A stretch of DNA of 64,000 bases from Lapidilactobacillus bayanensis (GTDB taxonomy: Bacteria; Bacillota; Bacilli; Lactobacillales; Lactobacillaceae): positions 1 through 64,000 of the forward strand of contig NZ_RHOX01000010.1 of the NCBI RefSeq assembly GCF_003946695.1, read 5' to 3'. Position numbers and translations under genes: made by a program. Below are positions 46,282 to 55,381 of the stretch, in pieces; position 1 is the first letter of the stretch; every line of letters begins with the position of its first letter. A model generated the notes under the pieces. It did no database searches, had not been told where the DNA came from, and was given only the letters and a program-made list of their open reading frames with translations.

Positions 46282-47181
46282 ATGGCGCAACATGAACACG
46301 ATGTAACTGCGCTCAGCAGTAAAACACAGGCTTTCAAAATCGGGATTGGTTTGAACTTAACATTTATTATTGTGGAAGCAATTGCCGGTTTTTCAGTTAG
46401 TTCGTTAGCGTTATTGGCTGATGCTGGTCATAACCTCAGTGATGTTTTAGGTTTATTAATTTCTTGGTTTGCTGTCTGGTTGTCGCAAAAACAACCGACC
46501 AAACAACGCACTTATGGTTATAAATCTTCATCAATTTTAGCAGCGTTGGCTAACGCGGTGATCTTATTAATTGCGATCGGTGGTATTGCTGTAGAAGCCA
46601 TTCAACGGTTTGCTAATCCAGAACCGGTTTCTGGTTGGACAGTTATTGTTGTTGCGGCGGTGGGGATCGTGATCAACGGTTTGACCGCAGTGTTATTTGC
46701 CAAAGATCAAAAAGGCGATTTAAATATTCGTGGTGCTTTTCTTCATATGGCAGCAGATGCGGGTGTTTCTTTAGGCGTTGTAATTGCCGGTTTCATTGGT
46801 TTGTTGACTGGTTGGGAATGGTTGGATCCTGCAATTAGTCTATTAATTGCGCTAGTGATTTTAATTGGCACTTGGGATTTATTGCATAAGTCAGTTAACC
46901 TAGCGCTGAATGCTGTCCCAGAGGGAATTGATATTGATAGAATTAAAAAAATCATTTTAGCTGATCCCACGGTTTCTGATGTTCACGATTTGCATATTTG
47001 GGGCATGAGTACGACTGAAGTTGCTATGACGGTTCATGTTGTGCGGACAACATTGGCTTATAATAATGAATTCATTGCAAAAATGAATCGTGAGTTGAGT
47101 AGCGACTTTCATATTTGTCATTTAACCATTCAAACTGAACTGGGAAAGTGTTCTCCGGAATTAACAGATGATAGCGTTTAA
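46282..47181 (+). CDS. Cation diffusion facilitator (zinc/cobalt/cadmium efflux)
   Basis: This membrane antiporter exports divalent metal ions. The 299-residue product starts at ATG 46282, with AAAGGA at 46267-46272; an in-frame ATG at 46234 lies within the operator and is rejected. Six helices include the metal-site motifs LLADAGHNLSDV and HMAADAGVSLGV in helices 2 and 5, and the C-terminal cytoplasmic domain has VHDLHIWGMST. Regulation by an ArsR-type repressor is suggested by the upstream operator; the repressor gene is not adjacent. Confidence 0.95.
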   Translation: MAQHEHDVTALSSKTQAFKIGIGLNLTFIIVEAIAGFSVSSLALLADAGHNLSDVLGLLISWFAVWLSQKQPTKQRTYGYKSSSILAALANAVILLIAIGGIAVEAIQRFANPEPVSGWTVIVVAAVGIVINGLTAVLFAKDQKGDLNIRGAFLHMAADAGVSLGVVIAGFIGLLTGWEWLDPAISLLIALVILIGTWDLLHKSVNLALNAVPEGIDIDRIKKIILADPTVSDVHDLHIWGMSTTEVAMTVHVVRTTLAYNNEFIAKMNRELSSDFHICHLTIQTELGKCSPELTDDSV

Positions 47182-47235
47182 CCATTTAACTAAATAACTT
47201 ATTAATTAAGTCGTGATTGGATTGAATTCTAAGCG

Positions 47236-47304
47236 AAAATGCGTTATATTGCCTAAGGATAGATTAGAAATTAACTTTCCTTATAGGAATGTAACGCATT
47301 TTTT
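47236..47304 (+). terminator. Large hairpin with T-run directly before the discoidin-like gene
   Basis: AAAATGCGTTA (47236-47246) pairs with TAACGCATTTT (47292-47302), and CCTAAGG with CCTTATAGG inside; T-rich sequence follows. It could end the CDF transcript or act as a leader attenuator for the gene at 47323, whose ribosome site lies immediately after. Confidence 0.55.
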
Positions 47305-47322
47305 ATAAAGAGGAGATCAAAT

Positions 47323-48120
47323 ATGTCAATCAAATTAAGTTTAGTTCACAACAGTACTGATGTCGAAAAGGAACGAATTGGCGTGAATAGCACTTATTTA
47401 GCTTATCAAAGTCAGTACAAGTTAAATGACAGTTACCGAGTTGAAGTTGATCAAGTGCCAGCTTACGTTGTCGTACAACTGGATGCTGCAATTCGGCCGG
47501 CATTAATTTATCTTGCTACTAAACAATGGGAATACAAAATTCCGTTTAATTTACAACGGGAGTGGCCTTATCCAGACGGCGCATTTCAGGGCCGCAATCA
47601 TTATGCAACGGCGCGATTAGCAACCACAGAAGAAATTGCTACGCAGACGAATTTATCATTCAATAGTTATGATCAACATGATGAATCTAATGCCTATCCT
47701 CATGCTAGCGCCAATGCTGAAACGCGCGGCGAATATGTTTTTTATGCCAAGAATGCAATTGATGGCATTGTCGCCAATGCTCATCATGGTAATTATCCCT
47801 TCCAATCATGGGGGATTAACGCGCAAGCTGATGCATACTTACAATTAGATTTTGGCCGTAAGGTGAATGTTAACCGAATTGGCATTGTATTGCGCGGCGA
47901 TTATCCGCATGATAGTTATTGGAAACAAGTTAGTGTTTATTTCTCAGATGGCAGTAAAGAGACTTTTGCCCTCCAAAAAATTGCCGAAGAACAATTCTTC
48001 GACATCACGCCACGTCAGATTGAATGGTTACGGCTGGACGATCTTAAGAAAGATGAAGATAGTTCAACCTTCCCAGCATTAACTGAAATTGAAGTGTTTG
48101 GTCACAATTTAGCAAAATAA
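47323..48120 (+). CDS. Discoidin (F5/8 type C)-like domain protein, cytoplasmic
   Basis: The 265-residue protein has an N-terminal beta-rich domain (residues 1-125) and a C-terminal discoidin-like jelly roll: YAKNAIDGIVANAH near 142, PFQSWGINAQ near 160, AYLQLDFGRKVNVNRIGIVL near 172 and a final EIEVFGH strand. Such domains bind carbohydrate. No signal peptide or catalytic motif is seen, and it stands alone. Function unknown. Confidence 0.7.
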   Translation: MSIKLSLVHNSTDVEKERIGVNSTYLAYQSQYKLNDSYRVEVDQVPAYVVVQLDAAIRPALIYLATKQWEYKIPFNLQREWPYPDGAFQGRNHYATARLATTEEIATQTNLSFNSYDQHDESNAYPHASANAETRGEYVFYAKNAIDGIVANAHHGNYPFQSWGINAQADAYLQLDFGRKVNVNRIGIVLRGDYPHDSYWKQVSVYFSDGSKETFALQKIAEEQFFDITPRQIEWLRLDDLKKDEDSSTFPALTEIEVFGHNLAK

Positions 48121-48142
48121 GCTGAATTTAAATTAATTGAAG

Positions 48143-49294
48143 TCATTTAGTTGCTTGGCGGCTAATGGCTTTTTTTAATAGTAGTGGTGCCAGTAGTGTC
48201 GTTAAAATAATTGCCATAATAACGGCAGAGTAGTGGGTTGCGGACATTAAATGATTAGTTAAGCCGATTTGTGCGACGATTAAGGCCATTTCACCGCGAG
48301 AAACCATTCCTGCACCGACGATTAAAGCACTATTCCAATCAAAACCTAGTAGTTTAACTGCACCACCACAGCCGATAATTTTAGTGATAATTGCGATAAT
48401 AACTAAAGAAATAATAAAGCCAAGTTGACCGAAGAAATTGGCAAAGGTCATACTTAAACCAATGTTGACGAAAAATAACGGCGTGAATAAACTGTTGCTA
48501 ATATTTTCAATGGCCAAATTAACCTCGTGCCGATAACGCGTTTGACCGACGGCAACACCGGCAAAAAACGCGCCGACCACATCACTAAGACCAACAGATT
48601 CGGCAAGGTAAGCGAGGCTGAAGGCGATTATCAGTGCGATGATAACATCGGCATATTGAACTTGTAACTTACCCATGATCCGAAAGATAAAGGGCGTTAA
48701 CCATTTTACGACAACGAATAAACCGGCGAAATAAAGAACCTGAATCAGCAATTGTTTAGCTAATGATAATAAATCAACTTTACCTTGCCCGGCAAAAGAC
48801 ATCATAATACTTAACACAATTACTGCTAAGATGTCATCAACTACGGCGGCCCCTAAGATTGTGCTAGCTTCCCGATTGTTGGTGAAATTCAATTCTTTCA
48901 TCACTACGACCGAAATTGAAACAGAGGTTGCTGAAAAAACCACACCAAGAAAAAGAGCGTGGAGTGGTATCATGCCAAAGTAACTACCTAAAGGTGCGAT
49001 TAAAATAATGGGCAATATCATGCCGCAAAACGCTGCGATCATACTTGGTTTGAAGTATTTACGTAACAAGTCTAAATCACTTTCACAACCAGCGGCGAAC
49101 ATCAGTAAAATAACACCGATCTCAGACATTTGTTTAATAAATTCTGTTGGTGTTACCCAACCGAATAAAGCTGGACCAATCACAATTCCGACGAGCAATT
49201 CACCAAGTACGGCAGGAATGCCAATCCGATTACTGATGAAACTCGCGATTAATGTTGCACCTAGAATAATGGCAATTTGACCAATGTACGCCAT
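48143..49294 (-). CDS. Monovalent cation:proton antiporter (CPA2, NapA/GerN-like)
   Basis: This 383-residue integral membrane protein has about 11-12 helices. The motifs LGELLVGIVIGPALFGW near residue 30, MFAAGCESDLDLLRKYF near 68 and ATILGAAVVDDILAVIVL near 145, with a conserved Asp pair, are typical of Na+ or K+/H+ antiporters of this group. No C-terminal regulatory domain is present. GGAGG precedes the ATG at 49294. It probably serves pH and sodium homeostasis. Confidence 0.92.
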   Translation of the reverse strand: MAYIGQIAIILGATLIASFISNRIGIPAVLGELLVGIVIGPALFGWVTPTEFIKQMSEIGVILLMFAAGCESDLDLLRKYFKPSMIAAFCGMILPIILIAPLGSYFGMIPLHALFLGVVFSATSVSISVVVMKELNFTNNREASTILGAAVVDDILAVIVLSIMMSFAGQGKVDLLSLAKQLLIQVLYFAGLFVVVKWLTPFIFRIMGKLQVQYADVIIALIIAFSLAYLAESVGLSDVVGAFFAGVAVGQTRYRHEVNLAIENISNSLFTPLFFVNIGLSMTFANFFGQLGFIISLVIIAIITKIIGCGGAVKLLGFDWNSALIVGAGMVSRGEMALIVAQIGLTNHLMSATHYSAVIMAIILTTLLAPLLLKKAISRQATK

Positions 49295-49401
49295 AAGTAC
49301 CTCCTATTAGGAATCTACGTTCATTATAGCAAATTAAGTTTTTATAAACAGGGTGCGGCGCTACATGGTATGATATAAGTGAGATTAGGAGAGTGAAGAG
49401 T

Positions 49402-50226
49402 GTGCAAATTATTCATCAGTATTTAAAAACATCATTATCAGATGATGCGACATTAACAGGTTATATCATAGATAATTCACCAGAAATTGACGCGGATAAA
49501 ACGCGTCCGGCAGTTGTGATTTGCCCAGGCGGTGGGTACGCATTTGTATCTGCTCGCGAGGCTGAACCAGTTGCCATTCAAATGGTTGCTCGTGGTTTTC
49601 AAGCTTTTGTTTTGCACTATAGTGTTGCGCCAGCCCGCTTTCCCACACAACTATTGGAATTGGCCGAGTCAGTTAAAATAGTTCGCCAACATGCTGCTGA
49701 GTGGCATATTGATCCAGAGCAAATTATTGCTGCTGGGTTCTCTGCTGGCGGGCACATTGCTGCTGGATTAGGAACATTATGGCATGGCGAGTTACTTAAG
49801 AAGTATGGTTATGACGCTCAAGAAATTCAACCCAATGGTCTTTTGTTAAGCTACGCTGTTTTGACAAGTGGTCAATTTGCTCATCGTGGTTCAATGGTTA
49901 ACTTGTTAGGTGCAGATTTTAAAGACGATAACAAGCGTGCCTGCCAATCATTAGAGAATCAAGTTGATGAGTACACACCTAAAGCTTTCATGTGGACAAC
50001 CTTTACTGATCATGCAGTTTCAATGGAAAATACGCTAATGTTTGCTGAAGCTTTGCGGCGCCACAATATTAATTTTGAACTACATGTTTTTCCAGCGGGC
50101 AGTCATGGCTTGAGCTTGGGCAATGAAGAATCACAAAAAAAGGGTAATCTTGATAACATTCAACCAGAAGTACAAGTTTGGCCAGACTTATTTACCACTT
50201 GGGTTAAAAATCAAATCGAAAAGTAA
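49402..50226 (+). CDS. Alpha/beta hydrolase (esterase, acetyl-esterase type)
   Basis: The 274-residue hydrolase has the oxyanion segment CPGGGYAFVSAREAEP near residue 40, nucleophile elbow AAGFSAGGHIAAGLG near 114, Asp in WTTFTDHAVSMENT near 200 and His in FPAGSHGLSLG near 236. It resembles lactic-acid-bacterial esterases often annotated as acetylesterase or XynB-like. GTG 49402 is preceded by AGGAGA nine bases upstream; GTG 49393 touches that site and is rejected. Cytoplasmic; natural substrate unknown, acetylated sugars possible. Confidence 0.85.
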   Translation: MQIIHQYLKTSLSDDATLTGYIIDNSPEIDADKTRPAVVICPGGGYAFVSAREAEPVAIQMVARGFQAFVLHYSVAPARFPTQLLELAESVKIVRQHAAEWHIDPEQIIAAGFSAGGHIAAGLGTLWHGELLKKYGYDAQEIQPNGLLLSYAVLTSGQFAHRGSMVNLLGADFKDDNKRACQSLENQVDEYTPKAFMWTTFTDHAVSMENTLMFAEALRRHNINFELHVFPAGSHGLSLGNEESQKKGNLDNIQPEVQVWPDLFTTWVKNQIEK

Positions 50227-50249
50227 AAATTAAGTAGGTAGGAAAAATA

Positions 50250-51380
50250 ATGATCAAAAAACGGGCACGATTAATTGGTGGTTTAGTTTTAATTGGGTTA
50301 GTTCTCGCTGGTTGTTCGACTAAGGGCAGTTCAAAGAAAGCGACTAGCAGTCAAACAGTAAAATCAAGTTCTAAGGTAAGTAAATCAAGCAAAACGACGT
50401 CTACGTCTAAGTCAACGAAAGCAGAGACAATTCATCTGACGTTTATGGGTGATAATACATTGGGAACCGATGTAAAGTTTAATTCTGCAACAAGTTTGCC
50501 GACAGTTTGGGCGCAGCACAATAATGATCCTCATTATTTCTTCAAAAACGTTGAACAATATTTTCAAAATGATGATTTAACAATTGCTAACTTGGAAACA
50601 ACCTTAACAACTTCTGATCAACAGGCCGACAAAGGAACTGGTCGTGTTTTTCACTTCAAGGGTAATCCGCAGATTGCTAAAGCGCTGACCGCTTCTAGTA
50701 TTGAGGCAGTAACCGTTAGTAACAATCATATCATGGATTATGGACAGCAAGGTTTTGACGATACAATTAAAACGCTGAAAGAAAATAAAATCGGATATTT
50801 CGGTGAAGGTTATCTATACGCACATACGGTTAAAGGCGTTAAGTTTGGTTTTCTAGGTTATCAAGGCTGGACCGCAACTAGTGCTGATAAGAAAAAAATT
50901 CGCGATAATATTAAAAAGTTACGGGAACACGGTTGCCAAATTGTCATTCCATATTTTCATTGGGGAATTGAGCGTGATGCCTATCCTAACGACACGCAAA
51001 AAACTTTGGCCCATTATGCGATTGATCATGGTGCAGACATGGTAATTGGGTCACATCCGCACGTTATTCAGTCAATGGAGTTGTATAAGGGTAAGTTAAT
51101 TGCTTACTCAATGAGTAATTTTACGTTTGGTGGTAACTCTAATCCATCTGATATGCGTTCCTTTATTTTACAGACGGATTTGACAGTACAGGATCAGAAA
51201 GTTACTGCGGCTAAATTCCGAGTAATTCCTACACGAATTTCGTCGACAGCGGCGTATAACGATTATCAACCAACGCCATACACTGGTAGTGAAGCAACTA
51301 CGGTGTTGAAGTATATGAATTCATTATCCCCAACATTCAATAACCGCATTAGTAATTCATTTGTGGGAATTGATAAGTGA
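50250..51380 (+). CDS. CapA-family lipoprotein (poly-gamma-glutamate biosynthesis-like)
   Basis: The signal peptide ends at LVLAGCST (Cys22), followed by a long Ser/Lys/Thr linker to about residue 60. The metallophosphatase-like CapA fold follows, with LTFMGDNTLGTD near 65, IANLETTLT near 112, VSNNHIMDYGQQGFDDTI near 155 and IGSHPHVIQSME near 268 plus SMSNFTFGG near 290. CapA proteins act in surface polyglutamate production, but no capBC genes are nearby, so an envelope role of another kind is possible. Confidence 0.9.
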   Translation: MIKKRARLIGGLVLIGLVLAGCSTKGSSKKATSSQTVKSSSKVSKSSKTTSTSKSTKAETIHLTFMGDNTLGTDVKFNSATSLPTVWAQHNNDPHYFFKNVEQYFQNDDLTIANLETTLTTSDQQADKGTGRVFHFKGNPQIAKALTASSIEAVTVSNNHIMDYGQQGFDDTIKTLKENKIGYFGEGYLYAHTVKGVKFGFLGYQGWTATSADKKKIRDNIKKLREHGCQIVIPYFHWGIERDAYPNDTQKTLAHYAIDHGADMVIGSHPHVIQSMELYKGKLIAYSMSNFTFGGNSNPSDMRSFILQTDLTVQDQKVTAAKFRVIPTRISSTAAYNDYQPTPYTGSEATTVLKYMNSLSPTFNNRISNSFVGIDK

Positions 51381-51466
51381 GGATAACAGCAGTCAATGGT
51401 TTGATGACTGGTATTAAGGATTAAGTTCAATGTGGTTTGCTATTGTATTTTCTAATTGCGCGTTTT

Positions 51467-52132
51467 TTAAGGCTTTAATAAGCGCCATTGTCCTTCTGAA
51501 ATGACTGTGGTTTGGTGGTCAACGACTTGAATGGCCGTCTGTTCGTCAATAAGATAGCCAGGAATGCCGATGGACTTCACCCATTGTTGGGCGTTGGCAA
51601 GGTTGTTTTCTGGAAACAGGTGCCAGTGGGGGAAAATTCCAAAGTCGACTAAGCCTAATGTTGCATCTGCTGTATGTGTTGGCGCCTCCCAATTAACGAA
51701 AAATTGGCCAATTCGTGGAGCCAGTACCATGCTGCCGGCAGAGACACCAACCCAAACTTTATCTGTCAACTCAGGCAATAAATCTGCCAATCCAGATTGA
51801 TGTAACCAATAATTGAGATAAATCGCGTCACCACCATCAACGAGCAGCACATCAGCATCAGCAATCCACTGATGCCAGCGTTTCGTGGCAATTGTTGGTA
51901 GTGCGGTCAGCTCCAGAACGCCGACAGACTGCCAACCTAAGTCAACCATGGGGGCACTTGATTGACCGCTGATGAATCGCCAAACGCCATCTGGATTGAC
52001 TTCCGGATGACCATACGCCGCTGTAGGAATACACAAAGCTTTTGCCTGCGAAATTGGTTTGCCTAACAATTCAATTAGTGCCTGTTTAATTGAGGCATTG
52101 CTGACACCACCAGAAGTGAGTAAATATTTCAT
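51467..52132 (-). CDS. Peptidase S51-like protein (dipeptidase E/cyanophycinase fold)
   Basis: This is a 221-residue class I glutamine-amidotransferase-like fold with nucleophile Ser in VWVGVSAGSMVLAPR near residue 128 and DADVLLVDGGDAIYLNYWL near 88, as in the S51 serine peptidases. GGAGG lies just before ATG 52132. No signal peptide. It faces the CapA gene tail to tail. Confidence 0.9.
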   Translation of the reverse strand: MKYLLTSGGVSNASIKQALIELLGKPISQAKALCIPTAAYGHPEVNPDGVWRFISGQSSAPMVDLGWQSVGVLELTALPTIATKRWHQWIADADVLLVDGGDAIYLNYWLHQSGLADLLPELTDKVWVGVSAGSMVLAPRIGQFFVNWEAPTHTADATLGLVDFGIFPHWHLFPENNLANAQQWVKSIGIPGYLIDEQTAIQVVDHQTTVISEGQWRLLKP

Positions 52133-52180
52133 AATATCCTCCATAGATTGATCTTAATCAGAAATGTTAAAAGAAGAATA

Positions 52181-52245
52181 GGACAGCAGTCTGACTAATG
52201 TGCTGTTCTTTTTTGTGTAAAAAAACGCTATCAAGTTGATAGCGG
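52181..52245. terminator. Two terminators between the S51 and MFS genes
   Basis: CGCTATCAA/TTGATAGCG (52226-52244) is followed on the minus strand by TTTTTTT and ends the MFS transcript. GGACAGCA/TGCTGTTC (52181-52208) is followed on the plus strand by TTTTTTG. Confidence 0.8.
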
Positions 52246-52350
52246 CGACCGTGTTTCGATTGGCTAAATTAGAAGATGAAAGTAATTTTTGAAGCTTCTG
52301 AGCCGATGCTTATAGGATATCACGCGTATTTAGGAACGTAAATAAAATGA

Positions 52351-53682
52351 CTACTTAATTTTCTGCAGGAGGGAACTTTCCTTAGTACATTTATCGTCAT
52401 CGTGTATTGAGTAAATCTGCGCATTTTTAAGATCCAGCTTTAATAGGTGAATGATAAAAGTTGCGACAATCATTATTGAAATACCACTCAGTGTGAATAT
52501 TAAGATACTTGCCGTCTTTTTTGACCACATAGAAGATCCAAAGAATAAGCCATAAATAAAAGAACCAATTGGTGTGATGGCCAGACCAATAGTATTCAAA
52601 ATACTGAAAACACGTCCTTGCATTGTTTGCGGAATCTCTAGCTGAAGCCACACGTTAAAGGGGATATTCATGGTGACAATAAAGAAACTTAACGTTGCAA
52701 GTGCAAGATCTAACAGTATAAGACGATGGATTCGTGATAACTGGAGGATTGGTAATAAACCAATCAGACTGATAAATAATCCGATTATCAGAATATTTGA
52801 GTACATCGTTCCTAAAGGAGCTGTTTGTTTCCGCTTTCGGGTGCCAAGCCACCAGCCACCAATGATCATACCAATTCCATAGCATGATTCTGTGAACCCA
52901 TATTGAATTTTACTGCTACCCATGACCGTTAGTGCCAAGATAGGCAATCCAACTGTCAGAATTGCTGAGAAAAAATTAACTGCAGTTGCTAATAACGTAA
53001 TTCCGAGTAAATACCGTTGCTGCTTGACGTATTTTACGCCAGCAAGAAACATTTTTGACCATTTCTGGGGCGTATTATTTTCATCGCTAACCGTGGCAAT
53101 GATGAAGTTAAAGTCTAAATGCCAAGTAATTAGCAAGGTGGCAATTTCGGTGAACAATTCGAAAAGAATGAAGGCGTTAAATGATAAAGTACTATACAGG
53201 ACGGCCCCAAGAACGGAAGAGACAATTCCTACGACTGAATTTGCAGCTTGTGTATATGCGGCTAGCTTAGTTAAGTCAGTAGGTAATACAAGATTAACTT
53301 TCGCAGCTAATTGTGCAGTTGACGTGAACGAATCACTAATTTTCAATAAAATAATCAATAAGATGCTAATTAACATGAGTTGGTTTTCAAAATGAAAAAG
53401 AGCATAAAAATAAAGAACCAAACTAATAATGGTGCCAAATTGGCTAATGAAAATAACACGTTGATGTGGAAATTTATCAATGATCGGTCCAACAATCGGT
53501 AATAATAATAAATTAACGATTGGCCCAACGATTGAAGATATTGCAAAACTGTAGACAGATCCTGTTTTATCAAGTAACAGCAAACTTAAGCCGAATGCGA
53601 AAATATTACTTCCGAAAGAACCGAATAGATTGCTAATAACGGACCATCTCAGTTGTCGATTTGACTTCTTCTCTTTTTCCAT
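52351..53682 (-). CDS. MFS transporter, drug-efflux type (Mef-like)
   Basis: The 443-residue protein has 12 predicted membrane segments. The N-terminal segment LFGSFGSNIFAFGLSLLLLD and IVGPIIDKFPHQRVIFISQ (motif A-like, between helices 2 and 3) match the macrolide-efflux MFS group, and QTMQGRVFSILNTIG near 350 is conserved in it. It is divergent from the Rgg regulator gene at 53912, the usual sign of a regulator-target pair. The exported compound is unknown. Confidence 0.88.
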   Translation of the reverse strand: MEKEKKSNRQLRWSVISNLFGSFGSNIFAFGLSLLLLDKTGSVYSFAISSIVGPIVNLLLLPIVGPIIDKFPHQRVIFISQFGTIISLVLYFYALFHFENQLMLISILLIILLKISDSFTSTAQLAAKVNLVLPTDLTKLAAYTQAANSVVGIVSSVLGAVLYSTLSFNAFILFELFTEIATLLITWHLDFNFIIATVSDENNTPQKWSKMFLAGVKYVKQQRYLLGITLLATAVNFFSAILTVGLPILALTVMGSSKIQYGFTESCYGIGMIIGGWWLGTRKRKQTAPLGTMYSNILIIGLFISLIGLLPILQLSRIHRLILLDLALATLSFFIVTMNIPFNVWLQLEIPQTMQGRVFSILNTIGLAITPIGSFIYGLFFGSSMWSKKTASILIFTLSGISIMIVATFIIHLLKLDLKNAQIYSIHDDDKCTKESSLLQKIK

Positions 53683-53911
53683 TAGCTCAGCTTCATGTTA
53701 TCAAATATTATTTTTAGTGCTATCTCTGTGACAATAATTGTGGCACTTAATAAAAACTACGTTGGTGTAGCTATAAACTTTTATGGTCATAGTTCTTCAT
53801 TCTTAACTAGCATAAATTTGGTTGAACGGGTATAAGTTATAGCCTACACTATTAGTAGGACATGAATAGAAACTTATCATATGTGATAATTGGACAAGAT
53901 GAGGTCGAAAA
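53683..53911. promoter_or_regulatory. Divergent control region between MFS and Rgg genes
   Basis: Two dyads stand out: GTGACAATAATTGTGGCAC (53728-53746) and TTATCA-TATG-TGATAA (53874-53889). Either could be bound by the Rgg protein. I looked for a short hydrophobic pheromone gene here and saw none. Confidence 0.4.
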
Positions 53912-54775
53912 ATGCAGAAAAAACTTGGCGAGGTTTTCCGTGAACTGCGGATAAGTAAACAAATGAGTTTAAACGATGTTGCTGGTGAACAGTTCTCCGC
54001 ATCTCAGCTATCCAAGTTTGAACGTGGTGATAGTGAGATTACGGCAAGTAAACTTTTTTTAGCTTTGGATGCAATTGGTGTTGCACCAGAGGAGTTTAAT
54101 TTAGTCGTTAGAGATTTTGAAAAGTCCGAATTCGATGAATTATTGCTAGATTTAAGGAAATATTTTATTGAGCGGAATGCGCGAATGTTGAAAAAATTAC
54201 TTATCAAAGAAAACGAACAAATAGATCTTAAATCAGAGGTCAAATTTCATCGTTTAAACAAGATATTAGTAAAAGCAGTTTTGTCGGATGTAGATGATGA
54301 AGTTAGTTTAAGCGAGTCTGAAAAGACTGAAATTTCTGATTATTTGATTGGTGTTGCAGAGTGGGGACAGTACGAAATTTTATTATTCGGTAATATTTCC
54401 TATTTTATCGGGCTGGAACTTTCTACCATGCTGGCTACGGAATTGCTTCATCGTACAAATTATTACAGAAACATTCCGAAAAACAGACGGATTGTTGTGT
54501 CAACACTGATCAATATTTTCATTGCTTGTGTTGAGAACGATCAATTGAATAAAGCTAGCTTTTTTAGGCAGCACATCGCGGACATAATTGAAGAAGAAAC
54601 GGATCTTTATGAAAGGAATGTTTTTAGATTCGCGGAGGGTACATACTTCGTTAAATTAGGAGAAGCAGAAAAAGGAAGGCAGATGATGGTAGATTCAATT
54701 GAAATCTTTAGGATTTTAAAATGTCGGAATCTTGAGAAGAACTATCAGGCTTTTTATGATTCGATTTTTGAATAG
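53912..54775 (+). CDS. Rgg/GadR/MutR-family transcriptional regulator
   Basis: The 287-residue protein has an N-terminal XRE helix-turn-helix (LGEVFRELRISKQMSLNDVA, then FSASQLSKFERGDSEITASKL), followed by an all-helical TPR-like peptide-binding region to the end. This is the Rgg layout and length. GATGAGG precedes ATG 53912. It probably controls the divergent MFS gene. Many Rgg proteins answer to short peptides; no peptide gene was found beside it. A terminator follows at 54802-54842. Confidence 0.9.
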   Translation: MQKKLGEVFRELRISKQMSLNDVAGEQFSASQLSKFERGDSEITASKLFLALDAIGVAPEEFNLVVRDFEKSEFDELLLDLRKYFIERNARMLKKLLIKENEQIDLKSEVKFHRLNKILVKAVLSDVDDEVSLSESEKTEISDYLIGVAEWGQYEILLFGNISYFIGLELSTMLATELLHRTNYYRNIPKNRRIVVSTLINIFIACVENDQLNKASFFRQHIADIIEEETDLYERNVFRFAEGTYFVKLGEAEKGRQMMVDSIEIFRILKCRNLEKNYQAFYDSIFE

Positions 54776-54801
54776 TGAATTATTATAAATGATAAAATTT
54801 C

Positions 54802-54845
54802 AAAAATCATTTTGTTTTGGAAGATAAGCAAAATGATTTTTTATT
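54802..54845 (+). terminator. Terminator of the Rgg gene
   Basis: AAAAATCATTTTG pairs with CAAAATGATTTTTT, followed by ATTTT. Confidence 0.85.
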
Positions 54846-55027
54846 TTATGTCTTAACCACTTAGTTACTAGCTATTGACGTAATAGCGTAGTGTGTGACA
54901 ATCTCTTTTTTAAAAACACTATTTATTTCTATAGATCGTGATGTGCGTGTCCGCGACAAGCCTTAGCTGTTTATTTGTTAATATAGTTAGTGGTTATCAT
55001 TTCAAGATCTTAAGAATTATTGAGAGA

Positions 55028-55110
55028 AAACAAAAAGGTCAGTAACTACGGCGTTATAACGCTACGTGGCTGCTGGCTAATGTTATTTTGATGGATGGTA
55101 ATGCTTAATT
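55028..55110 (+). repeat. Remnant of a small-gene 3' hairpin (copy 1 of two)
   Basis: Within the 54846-55381 gap, which otherwise shows no gene, this stretch matches 57560-57650: (G/C)CAGyAACyACGGyGTTwTAACrCTrCGTG...CTGGyTAATGTyATTT. The plus strand reads ...TKRSVTTAL then stop, parallel to TKKPATTVF then stop in the other copy. It folds as a hairpin around the GTTATAAC palindrome. It looks like the decayed end of a small toxin-type gene. Confidence 0.4.
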
Positions 55111-55381
55111 TCTATAAATGCTAAAAAGGCTTGAAGAATAATAGTTACTGTTTCCGATTCTTTTCGAAATAGCATGACTCAATTCACAATACACGTTATT
55201 ATTAATTATCATATTGAACTTTGTCGGAGAGAGTGACAGAATTTATGTGTAACAACCCTAAAGGAATTGTAAAGAGATCTTGGCAGTTTGAAGAAGTTCA
55301 GTAGCATAGCCGTGTATCTTACACTGGTTTTTTCAGAGAATATACGTCTGTTTTTCATGAATCTTTTACTGGAGGAAGTTA

